The notes under the pieces are model-generated. The model did no database searches and was not told where the DNA came from. It was given only the letters and a program-made list of their open reading frames with translations. From assembly GCA_049115695.1 (NCBI GenBank), contig JAGDZR010000007.1:1-64000 (forward strand): a stretch of 64,000 nt of DNA. Direction: 5' to 3'. This DNA comes from JAGDZR01 sp049115695 (lineage in GTDB: Bacteria > Bacteroidota > Bacteroidia > Cytophagales > Cyclobacteriaceae). Shown piece after piece: positions 8,630 through 15,673 of the stretch (positions are counted from its first letter, which is position 1; each line of letters opens with the position of its first letter). Position numbers and translations under genes: made by a program.

Positions 8630-9913
8630 ATGGATTTCAAAGTTGATGCAGAAGTACAGAGTGTAAAACTCAGATTTGGGATTGTAGGGACATCATCACT
8701 GCTCAATAATGCTGTCAGGGTGGCCATGCAGGTCGCTCCTACGGACATGAGCGTACTGATCAGTGGCGAAAGTGGAGTAGGTAAGGAATCTTTTTCTAAA
8801 ATCATTCACAGCCTGTCACACCGAAAACATGGCCAGTTTATTGCGATCAATTGTGGTGCAATCCCTGAAGGAACTATTGATTCAGAGTTGTTTGGTCATG
8901 AAAAGGGTGCATTTACTGGCGCGACTGATCAGCGAAAAGGATACTTCGAAGTAACTAACGGTGGCACCATTTTCCTCGATGAGATTGGCGAAATGCCATT
9001 GAGCACACAAGCACGTTTACTGAGAGTATTGGAAAATGGTGAATTTATAAAGGTTGGGTCATCAAAAGTTCAAAAAACAGATGTTAGGGTCATTGCAGCT
9101 TCCAATGTCAAACTCAAAGAAGCTGTCGAAAAAGGGAAGTTTAGAGAGGATCTGTTTTATCGACTCAATACAGTGCCGATTCATGTACCTGCGCTAAGAG
9201 ATAGAGGAAGCGACATATTATTGTTATTCAAAAAATTTGCTGTTGATTTTGCGGAAAACTATCGCACAAAAACCGTCATACTCTCTCCTGAAGCTGAAGA
9301 GCTGTTAAAGAAATATCGATTCCCGGGAAATATTAGACAATTAAAAAATCTAACAGAACAAATCAGCATCCTGGAGATCGATAAAAATATCAGTACCGAA
9401 AAGCTACTCTCCTATTTACCGAGTGATCAAAACAGCCTTCCTGCTGTCCTCAAAAAAGCAGGTGATGACGATGATTTCTCAGAAAGAGACATTCTCTACA
9501 AGGTGTTGTTCGACATGAAAAAGGACATGACGGACATGAAGAAGCTGGTACTGCAGTTGATACAAGGCAATAGCACCAGAAATGAACTCATGGAGGAGCA
9601 TGGTAACCTGTTTGAAGATATGCCTACAACTCCATTGCCAAAAGTTGACGGTTCAACTGAAGATTCAGGAACCAAACCTCCTTTGCTAATTGAGCCAAAA
9701 ACCAATGAACCTGAATATGAAGAGGTCATTGAAGACATTGGTCATGAATTCGAGGAAGACGATTCTCTTTCCCTTGAAAAAAAGGAAAAAGAAATGATAA
9801 TTCGTGCCCTAAGAAAGAATAACAATAAAAGAAAGTATGCTGCACAAGATTTGGGTATATCTGAGCGTACTCTCTACAGGAAAATCAAAAACTATGAAAT
9901 CGATAGCCTATAG
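8630..9913 (+). CDS. Sigma-54-dependent transcriptional activator without sensory domain
   Basis: 427 residues. Only about 20 residues precede the AAA+ domain, so there is no receiver, GAF or PAS input domain (PspF-like layout). The AAA+ domain (~20-255) has Walker A G-E-S-G-V-G-K-E, the sigma-54 contact loop G-A-F-T-G-A, Walker B G-T-I-F-L-D-E-I-G-E and the R-E-D-L-F-Y-R-L arginine-finger region. Residues ~280-380 form a long acidic, probably partly coiled linker. A Fis-type helix-turn-helix (Y-A-A-Q-D-L-G-I-S-E-R-T-L-Y-R-K-I) ends the protein. It should activate RpoN promoters; control must come from partner proteins or from its level. It lies between miaB and lptE, and the lptE start overlaps its 3' end by 20 bp. 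Confidence 0.92.
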   Translation: MDFKVDAEVQSVKLRFGIVGTSSLLNNAVRVAMQVAPTDMSVLISGESGVGKESFSKIIHSLSHRKHGQFIAINCGAIPEGTIDSELFGHEKGAFTGATDQRKGYFEVTNGGTIFLDEIGEMPLSTQARLLRVLENGEFIKVGSSKVQKTDVRVIAASNVKLKEAVEKGKFREDLFYRLNTVPIHVPALRDRGSDILLLFKKFAVDFAENYRTKTVILSPEAEELLKKYRFPGNIRQLKNLTEQISILEIDKNISTEKLLSYLPSDQNSLPAVLKKAGDDDDFSERDILYKVLFDMKKDMTDMKKLVLQLIQGNSTRNELMEEHGNLFEDMPTTPLPKVDGSTEDSGTKPPLLIEPKTNEPEYEEVIEDIGHEFEEDDSLSLEKKEKEMIIRALRKNNNKRKYAAQDLGISERTLYRKIKNYEIDSL

Positions 9914-10415
9914 GCTTTTCATGCTTTGTTTGATCCCACTTTACGGATGTGGTGTCTATTCGTTCACAGGGGCGTCCATATCTCCAGATGTGAAGACCAT
10001 TTCTATCCAGACATTTTTCAATAATGCACCATTGGGACCATCTGAGATGAGTGCTGTTTTCACCGAAAACATTAAAGACTATTTTCAACAAAACACCAGT
10101 CTCACGTTGGTCGATGATGATGGTGACCTTCAATTCGACGGTTATATAGACAATTATACCATTACCCCTGTAGGTGCAAATGCCTCTGGCAGATCCAATA
10201 CTGCCGATTTTTCGGAACTTTCAAGGGTAACAATTACAGTATTTGCTACTTATACCAACAAAACTGATGATACATTTGATTTTGAAAAGAGATTCACATT
10301 TTTCAAGGATGTCCCTCAGGATGAGGACATAAGCACTCTGGAAGAAGAAATAATGAATGAAGTATTTGAGCAAATAATCATCGATATTTTCAATGCCTCT
10401 GTAGCAAATTGGTAA
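9894..10415 (+). CDS. lptE: LPS-assembly lipoprotein LptE-like
   Basis: 173 residues from the ATG at 9894. An earlier in-frame TTG is possible, but this ATG gives a normal lipoprotein signal (hydrophobic core, lipobox P-L-Y-G-C). The mature part starts G-V-Y-S-F-T-G and has the Bacteroidota LptE pattern: V-K-T-I-S-I-Q-T-F-F-N, F-T-E-N-I-K-D-Y-F, D-G-Y-I-D-N-Y-T-I-T-P. LptE plugs and supports the LptD barrel in delivering lipopolysaccharide to the outer leaflet. It overlaps the sigma-54 activator by 20 bp and precedes the TPR protein by 38 bp. Confidence 0.88.
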   Translation: MKSIAYRLFMLCLIPLYGCGVYSFTGASISPDVKTISIQTFFNNAPLGPSEMSAVFTENIKDYFQQNTSLTLVDDDGDLQFDGYIDNYTITPVGANASGRSNTADFSELSRVTITVFATYTNKTDDTFDFEKRFTFFKDVPQDEDISTLEEEIMNEVFEQIIIDIFNASVANW

Positions 10416-10453
10416 TTTTCCTTAATTTTATCATCTATCGCTAACACTACAGA

Positions 10454-12238
10454 GTGAACAAACAAAAGTTTTTACACCTGCTTAGGAATCAATCTCAGCT
10501 CTCCCCTGAGCAATTAGCTGAGTTGAATAACGTCATTTCGGAGCACCCGTACTTTCAAAATGCCAGGATTTTATTGGCTAAAGGGGAAAAGTCGAATGCA
10601 TCTGAAATAGCCGACGATCTGGTCAACTCGGCAGCTGTATACGCTTCCGATCGAGCTCTATTAAGAAAATTTGTAAACAATAAGCTTTTCTTCATCTACT
10701 CAAAAGAGGATTTGGATAAGGAAGAATCTGTAGAAGAAGACGAAACGCCTCAGCAAGTACCAGAGGAAAAACCAATCGAGACACCAAAGGCTCAGGAGAA
10801 ACCTGTCGAGACGCCAAACACTCCTACACCAAATGTAGAAAAGCCTGTCAGGTCAAAAGAAGAAATTAAAAAGTTGTTGATCACTAAGAAGAAACAGCAA
10901 CTTATTCAACAGAAAAAACAAGAAATACAGGCACAAAAACAACAACCAAGTCGTCCTGTGTCGAGAGAGGAACTAATTGCAAGGAAGAAGCGTCAACTTA
11001 TTGAGCAAAAAAAACAAGAAATACTGGCGCACAAGCAACAAGCAGGTCCTCCCCTTTCCAAAGAAGAACTGATCGCCAAAAAAAGAGAGGCGCTCATTGC
11101 TAAAAAGAAAGCACTGATCCTTCAAAAGAAAAAGGAATTAATACTGAAGAAAAGAGGCCAGCTTAGTTCTCAACAACCAAAAGGTGAGCAGGACTCCACG
11201 GCTCACCCTACTGCACCTCCCAAACAAAGCACGGAAGAATTCCTTAAAGAATTTTTAGCTCCCGAGGATACTCATCTTGATGACCTGATCGCTGAAGTAT
11301 ATCAGGACATTGAAAACCTTCGCGAATCCAGAGCTCGATTCGATGAGCTAGAACGAAAGCTAGAGGAGGAAGAAGCGGTAGAAAAAGCGCTTAACCAAGC
11401 TTCAAAGCATCAAGCAGCAGCTACTGAAGAAGAAAGTAAAGCCGCAAAATCAGTTGATAGTGAAGAGGATAATGTAGAAGCAGAAATTCTTGTCCCAGAA
11501 ACCAAACCTATCAAAACTGAAAAGGTTTCTGAAGCTGAAGATCAGAAGGAAGAAGAGGAAGAAAAAGAAGAAAAAAGCACACCTAAAAAAGCGGAAAAGG
11601 CAGGCAATAAAAAGAAAACTACAGCGAAGAAAAGTAGTGTCAAAAGTGAAGCTAAGACCGTAGAGGAAGAAAAGAAGAAACCCACCAAAAAATCTAGCAG
11701 CGCTAAGACCACCAAAGCGACAACCAAGAAAAAAGAAGCTAAGCCTAGTGCAAAGAAGGCTAAAAGTAAGCGTGCTGTAAAGACTGAAAGTGAAAGCCCT
11801 GAACCGAAACAAGCTGCCAAAAAACAAGCTGTAAAAAAGAAGGCACCAGCCAAATCGAAGGAAAAAGAGCAAAAAGACGATGATGATAAATATTCATCAG
11901 CAAGAGGTAAGAAAACATATCGCTCCATAAAACGGGAAGACCTGGCAGCAAGTGCTACTGTTGATGATCAGGTTAAAATCATCAAGAACTTTATGGATAA
12001 GGAGCCGAGTATTAAGCGGCCGTCACCCAAAGAAGCTGCCAAACCTACCAGCAATGAGGACCTTTCACAGGAAAGCACGAGATTTCAAGCAGACATAGGA
12101 ACTGAATATTTGGCCGAAATCTATATCGAACAAGAAAAATATTCGCGTGCAATTGCCATTTATGAAAACTTAACCTTGAAATATCCTGAAAAAAAGTCTT
12201 TCTTTGCGCGCAAGATTGAGGAATTAAAGAAAAAGTAG
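10454..12238 (+). CDS. Lysine-rich low-complexity protein with C-terminal TPR-like segment
   Basis: 594 residues with a GTG start. Four parts are visible. Residues 1-85 form a helical N terminus (F-L-H-L-L-R-N-Q, E-H-P-Y-F-Q-N-A-R). Residues ~135-240 hold three to four imperfect K/Q-rich repeats of the type E-E-L-I-A-R-K-K-R-Q-L-I, a likely long helix or coiled coil. Residues ~350-490 alternate Glu-rich stretches with a Lys/Ala/Ser/Thr-rich tract like histone H1 tails. The last ~50 residues look like one TPR (Y-L-A-E-I-Y-I-E-Q, Y-S-R-A-I-A-I-Y-E-N-L). There is no signal peptide or membrane segment. The secG ATG follows its stop without a gap. Function unknown; position suggests envelope biogenesis. 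Confidence 0.8.
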   Translation: MNKQKFLHLLRNQSQLSPEQLAELNNVISEHPYFQNARILLAKGEKSNASEIADDLVNSAAVYASDRALLRKFVNNKLFFIYSKEDLDKEESVEEDETPQQVPEEKPIETPKAQEKPVETPNTPTPNVEKPVRSKEEIKKLLITKKKQQLIQQKKQEIQAQKQQPSRPVSREELIARKKRQLIEQKKQEILAHKQQAGPPLSKEELIAKKREALIAKKKALILQKKKELILKKRGQLSSQQPKGEQDSTAHPTAPPKQSTEEFLKEFLAPEDTHLDDLIAEVYQDIENLRESRARFDELERKLEEEEAVEKALNQASKHQAAATEEESKAAKSVDSEEDNVEAEILVPETKPIKTEKVSEAEDQKEEEEEKEEKSTPKKAEKAGNKKKTTAKKSSVKSEAKTVEEEKKKPTKKSSSAKTTKATTKKKEAKPSAKKAKSKRAVKTESESPEPKQAAKKQAVKKKAPAKSKEKEQKDDDDKYSSARGKKTYRSIKREDLAASATVDDQVKIIKNFMDKEPSIKRPSPKEAAKPTSNEDLSQESTRFQADIGTEYLAEIYIEQEKYSRAIAIYENLTLKYPEKKSFFARKIEELKKK

Positions 12239-12616
12239 ATGTACACGTTAATTATTGGGGTTATCCTTTTCATCGCTGTGTTGTTGATATTGGTTGTTTT
12301 AGCACAAAACCCAAAGGGAGGAGGACTGTCTAGTCAGTTTGGTGGATCAGGTGCTTCACAGGTAATGGGTGTTAAGAAAACTGGAGATCTTCTCGAAAAA
12401 TTAACCTGGGGATTTGCTATCGCAATTCTGACTCTTTCGATAGCATCTAACTTCTTCATTGAGGAGCCACAGGACTTTGTCAACAGTCCTAATATTGAAA
12501 ATGCTCAGAATCAGTCTACTCTGCCGGGCCCATCCCTGCAGCAAAGCACTGACGCAAACACACAGGCACCTATCGAAGATTTGGGCCTTATGGATGACGA
12601 TTCAGCATCCAACTAA
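12239..12616 (+). CDS. secG: Preprotein translocase subunit SecG
   Basis: 125 residues: a first membrane helix (~3-22), the conserved loop N-P-K-G-G-G-L-S-S-Q-F-G-G and M-G-V-K-K-T, a second helix (~55-75), then an acidic Gln/Asn-rich tail usual in Bacteroidota. SecG assists SecYE/SecA in protein export across the inner membrane. The start abuts the preceding stop, and the stop codon interlocks with that of the convergent gene (CTAA at 12613-12616). It is the last gene of the miaB operon. Confidence 0.92.
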   Translation: MYTLIIGVILFIAVLLILVVLAQNPKGGGLSSQFGGSGASQVMGVKKTGDLLEKLTWGFAIAILTLSIASNFFIEEPQDFVNSPNIENAQNQSTLPGPSLQQSTDANTQAPIEDLGLMDDDSASN

Positions 12617-13326
12617 TCAATATCAATATTTCGTATTAAAAGTCTTTTTGCCACTGGCAGCAATGTCTCTGGTAGAGGAAACTTGAGTTTACTAACTACT
12701 GCATAGCTCGCAGGGTTAGGTAAATCGGTATATGTTTTAGTAAGCTTTCTTTTGATCCCTTCAAAGGGTTGTGCGATAGATTTATGCTCATTGCCTACCA
12801 GCGTTGTAGAGATGCTTCTATAGCGATCATTGGCATGACTGAGCATCGAAACCTTGTACCTGTAAACAGAAACATTTTTTGACTGATCGTATGTGAGCAT
12901 CATGTATCCTTCCTTGTTATAGAGAGGTGTCAATCCCACTGGATCCAGGCTTACATTGTCTTGCACGAAATCAAAAATCTCAGTCCCTTCCCGAATCACT
13001 GTTTCCATTTGGGTCAGTGCATAAGTCACTAACTCCTCAAGTAAACTCATGGTCTCACTATCCTCAATAATTTTCCGATAGTTTAGTCTGAGTTGATCTT
13101 TGTCAATACCGGTCAATTCCTTTGGAAACTGCTCGGACATTTGATCCGTATTTTCTTTCAATTGTTTGAGATTATTGAAATGAAAAATAAGCTCGGATAA
13201 AAACGGATACAGCCTTGTCCATTTAAATTCCTTTTTGATGTCTTTTAAATAGGCCAAAAGCACATACTTCTTATATTCAAAATCCATAAGACCATCTGTC
13301 AGCCATGAAACTTCAAGTTTTGTCAT
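12613..13326 (-). CDS. Conserved hypothetical protein
   Basis: 237 residues, no signal peptide, no membrane segment. Rich in charged and aromatic residues; the first half is helical (Y-K-K-Y-V-L-L-A-Y-L-K-D-I, L-S-E-L-I-F-H-F-N-N-L), the second half mixed (G-Y-M-M-L-T-Y-D). I do not recognise a named domain. It is convergent with secG through a 4-bp stop overlap, and divergent from groES with 196 bp between them that holds several TGACA/TGTCA motifs. Probably a cytoplasmic soluble protein. Confidence 0.65.
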   Translation of the reverse strand: MTKLEVSWLTDGLMDFEYKKYVLLAYLKDIKKEFKWTRLYPFLSELIFHFNNLKQLKENTDQMSEQFPKELTGIDKDQLRLNYRKIIEDSETMSLLEELVTYALTQMETVIREGTEIFDFVQDNVSLDPVGLTPLYNKEGYMMLTYDQSKNVSVYRYKVSMLSHANDRYRSISTTLVGNEHKSIAQPFEGIKRKLTKTYTDLPNPASYAVVSKLKFPLPETLLPVAKRLLIRNIDID

Positions 13327-13410
13327 ACTGTCTTTTTTTCTATTAAAATAATCAGCATTTGCCTAAAAACTGACACGCTCAGCTACACTATTCTTTAAAA
13401 TCGGCAACTT

Positions 13411-13436
13411 TGTCAGCATTTTTTGAATTATTGACA
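13411..13436. promoter_or_regulatory. TGTCA...TGACA inverted repeat upstream of groES
   Basis: TGTCA at 13411-13415 and TGACA at 13432-13436 form an inverted repeat with a 16-bp spacer. Another TGACA lies at 13371-13375. They sit just upstream of the TTGGCAC element and could be an activator or repressor site. No CIRCE element (the HrcA site) is present. Confidence 0.4.
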
Positions 13437-13447
13437 GACTTCATCAA

Positions 13448-13464
13448 TTGGCACAAGATATGAT
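13448..13464 (+). promoter_or_regulatory. Possible sigma-54 promoter for groESL
   Basis: TTGGCAC at 13448-13454 is a full match to the -24 element. Ten bases after its GG comes GA in place of the usual GC, so the -12 element (ATGAT) is imperfect. It lies 59 bp before the groES ATG. TAGATTTT at 13485-13492 is an alternative, imperfect -7 element for the major sigma factor. Confidence 0.4.
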
Positions 13465-13522
13465 ATATGCCATTCATTGAATCATAGATTTTAGAAACCT
13501 AATAATTAAACACTTAACGAAC

Positions 13523-13801
13523 ATGTCAAAAGTAAATTTCAAACCACTTGCTGACAGAGTTTTGGTTGAACCTGCAGCGGCAGAAGAAAAAACTGCTTCC
13601 GGCATCATCATCCCAGACACTGCGAAAGAAAAACCACAAAAAGGAACGATCATCGCTGTTGGTACTGGCAAGAAAGATGAGCCTCTTGTAGTCAAAGAGG
13701 GTGACGTAGTGCTTTACGGAAAATACTCCGGTACTGAAATCACAATCGGCGATACAGATTATCTGATCATGAAAGAATCAGACATCTACGGAATCGCATA
13801 A
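13523..13801 (+). CDS. groES: Co-chaperonin GroES
   Basis: 92 residues, normal length. Typical motifs: F-K-P-L-A-D-R-V-L-V-E-P, A-S-G-I-I-I-P-D-T-A-K-E-K-P at the mobile loop that contacts GroEL, G-D-V-V-L-Y-G-K-Y-S-G and the C-terminal D-I-Y-G-I. A heptameric lid for the GroEL cage. groEL follows 38 bp later, forming the standard two-gene operon. Confidence 0.97.
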   Translation: MSKVNFKPLADRVLVEPAAAEEKTASGIIIPDTAKEKPQKGTIIAVGTGKKDEPLVVKEGDVVLYGKYSGTEITIGDTDYLIMKESDIYGIA

Positions 13802-13839
13802 AATCAAAATTTAGAACTATTTAAACAAGACATAATATC

Positions 13840-15477
13840 ATGGCAAAAGATATCTTTTTTGATACCGAAGCAAGAGACGCACTAAAAAGAGGCGTTGACG
13901 TACTTGCTAACGCTGTAAAAGTAACGCTTGGACCTAAAGGAAGAAATGTAATCCTTGACAAGAAATTTGGAGCTCCATCTGTAACCAAGGATGGTGTTTC
14001 AGTGGCCAAGGAAATCGAGTTGGAAGATCCAACTGAAAACATGGGAGCTCAGCTTCTAAAAGAAGTAGCCTCTAAAACTGCTGATGACGCTGGCGATGGA
14101 ACTACTACTGCTACTGTATTGGCTCAGGCTATTTTCAACCACGGAATCAAAAACGTTGCTGCGGGTGCGAATCCAATGGACGTTAGAAGAGGTGTTGACA
14201 AAGCGGTTGCTGCTGTTGTAGCTAACCTAAGCGAGCAGTCTAAGCCTATCTCGACTAGCGAAGAAATCGCTCAGGTAGCTACTGTATCTGCTAACAATGA
14301 CGTGGAAGTAGGCTCAATGATCGCAAATGCCATGGACAAAGTTGGCAAAGACGGTGTGATCACAGTAGAAGAAGCAAAAGGAACAGAAACTGATGTTAAA
14401 ACTGTAGAAGGAATGCAGTTTGACAGAGGATACCTTTCTCCATACTTTGTGACTAACACTGAAAAAATGGAAGCCGAAATGGAAAGTCCTTATGTTTTGA
14501 TCTACGACAAGAAGATCTCTAACATGAAGGAATTGCTTCCAGTACTTGAAGCTACTGCGCAAACTGGTAAGCCGCTTTTGATCATCGCTGAAGATGTAGA
14601 AGGTGAAGCGCTTGCTACTTTGGTAGTAAACAAAATCAGAGGTTCTCTGAAAATTGCAGCTGTAAAAGCTCCAGGTTTTGGTGACAGAAGAAAAGCTATG
14701 CTTGAGGATATTGCGATCCTGACTGGCGGTACTGTTATTTCTGAAGAAAGAGGCTACAAGCTAGAGAACGCTACAATTGACTACTTGGGTACTGCTGAGA
14801 AAATCAATATCGACAAAGACAACACTACTATCGTAAATGGTGCTGGAACAAGTGAAGATATCGAAGCTCGCGTGAACCAAATCAAGCAGCAAATCGAAAA
14901 CACATCTTCAGATTATGATAAAGAAAAACTACAGGAAAGACTTGCTAAACTTTCAGGTGGTGTAGCTATCCTATACATCGGTGCTGCCACTGAGGTAGAA
15001 ATGAAGGAAAAGAAAGACTTGGTTGATGATGCATTGCACGCAACAAGAGCTGCTGTACAAGAAGGTATTGTAGCTGGTGGCGGTGTAGCTTTGATCAGAG
15101 CGGCTTCTGCTCTTGACAAGGTTGATGCTATCAATCTTGACCAGAAAACGGGCGTTTCTATTGTAAGAGCTGCTATCGAGGCACCTTTGAGAACTATCGT
15201 TGAAAACGCTGGTGGCGAAGCTTCAGTTGTTGTAAACGCTATCAAAGGTGGAAAAGATGATTACGGATACAATGCTGGTACAGATGAGTATGTAAACATG
15301 TTTAAGGCAGGTATCATTGATCCAACTAAAGTAACCAGACTTGCTTTGGAGAACGCTGCATCAATTGCCGGTCTGTTGTTGACTACAGAGGCAGTTGTTG
15401 CTGATCAGCCAGAAGCTGAAATGCCTCCAATGCCAGGTGGTGGTGGAATGCCAGGCGGAATGGGTGGAATGATGTAA
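13840..15477 (+). CDS. groEL: Chaperonin GroEL
   Basis: 545 residues, normal length. Contains the nucleotide-binding D-G-T-T-T-A-T-V-L, the A-A-V-K-A-P-G-F-G-D-R-R apical/intermediate region, the V-A-G-G-G-V-A-L-I motif and the Gly/Met-rich C-terminal tail. It forms the double-ring ATP-dependent folding cage. Codon choice looks like that of a highly expressed gene (frequent gct, aaa, gaa). A clear intrinsic terminator follows. Confidence 0.98.
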   Translation: MAKDIFFDTEARDALKRGVDVLANAVKVTLGPKGRNVILDKKFGAPSVTKDGVSVAKEIELEDPTENMGAQLLKEVASKTADDAGDGTTTATVLAQAIFNHGIKNVAAGANPMDVRRGVDKAVAAVVANLSEQSKPISTSEEIAQVATVSANNDVEVGSMIANAMDKVGKDGVITVEEAKGTETDVKTVEGMQFDRGYLSPYFVTNTEKMEAEMESPYVLIYDKKISNMKELLPVLEATAQTGKPLLIIAEDVEGEALATLVVNKIRGSLKIAAVKAPGFGDRRKAMLEDIAILTGGTVISEERGYKLENATIDYLGTAEKINIDKDNTTIVNGAGTSEDIEARVNQIKQQIENTSSDYDKEKLQERLAKLSGGVAILYIGAATEVEMKEKKDLVDDALHATRAAVQEGIVAGGGVALIRAASALDKVDAINLDQKTGVSIVRAAIEAPLRTIVENAGGEASVVVNAIKGGKDDYGYNAGTDEYVNMFKAGIIDPTKVTRLALENAASIAGLLLTTEAVVADQPEAEMPPMPGGGGMPGGMGGMM

Positions 15478-15500
15478 TTCACACATTACCATATATATCA

Positions 15501-15529
15501 AAGCCTCAGCTCTTGCTGGGGCTTTTTTT
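15501..15529 (+). terminator. Intrinsic terminator of groESL
   Basis: A 10-bp stem (AAGCCTCAGC with GCTGGGGCTT, one T-G wobble), loop TCTT, followed by a T run. It starts 23 bp after the groEL stop. Confidence 0.9.
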
Positions 15530-15606
15530 GTGTCCAAATGTGTATTAAAATCAAACACCTCATTGCCCATTAATCTACATCATACCCCATTACTAAAACC
15601 TATACC

Positions 15607-15630
15607 ACTCACATTCAACTAGTTGTGAGT
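15607..15630. promoter_or_regulatory. Inverted repeat upstream of the FtsX-type permease
   Basis: ACTCACA and TGTGAGT form perfect 7-bp arms around a 10-bp spacer that itself leads into AACTAGTT. It lies 43 bp before the permease ATG and has no T run, so an operator is more likely than a terminator. Confidence 0.4.
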
Positions 15631-15673
15631 TCGGCATGATTATTAGCCCTACTCTTTCTAAATTGTTTGAAAT

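Noticed and set aside
11450..11928. Long open frames on the minus strand inside the lysine-rich gene
   Set aside because: They are the complement of Lys/Glu-rich codons (aaa, gaa), giving Phe/Leu/Ser runs. No start signal or protein-like composition.
13431..13464. An E. coli-like promoter TTGACA...TATGAT before groES
   Set aside because: The spacing is 22 bp instead of about 17, and Bacteroidota main promoters use a different consensus.
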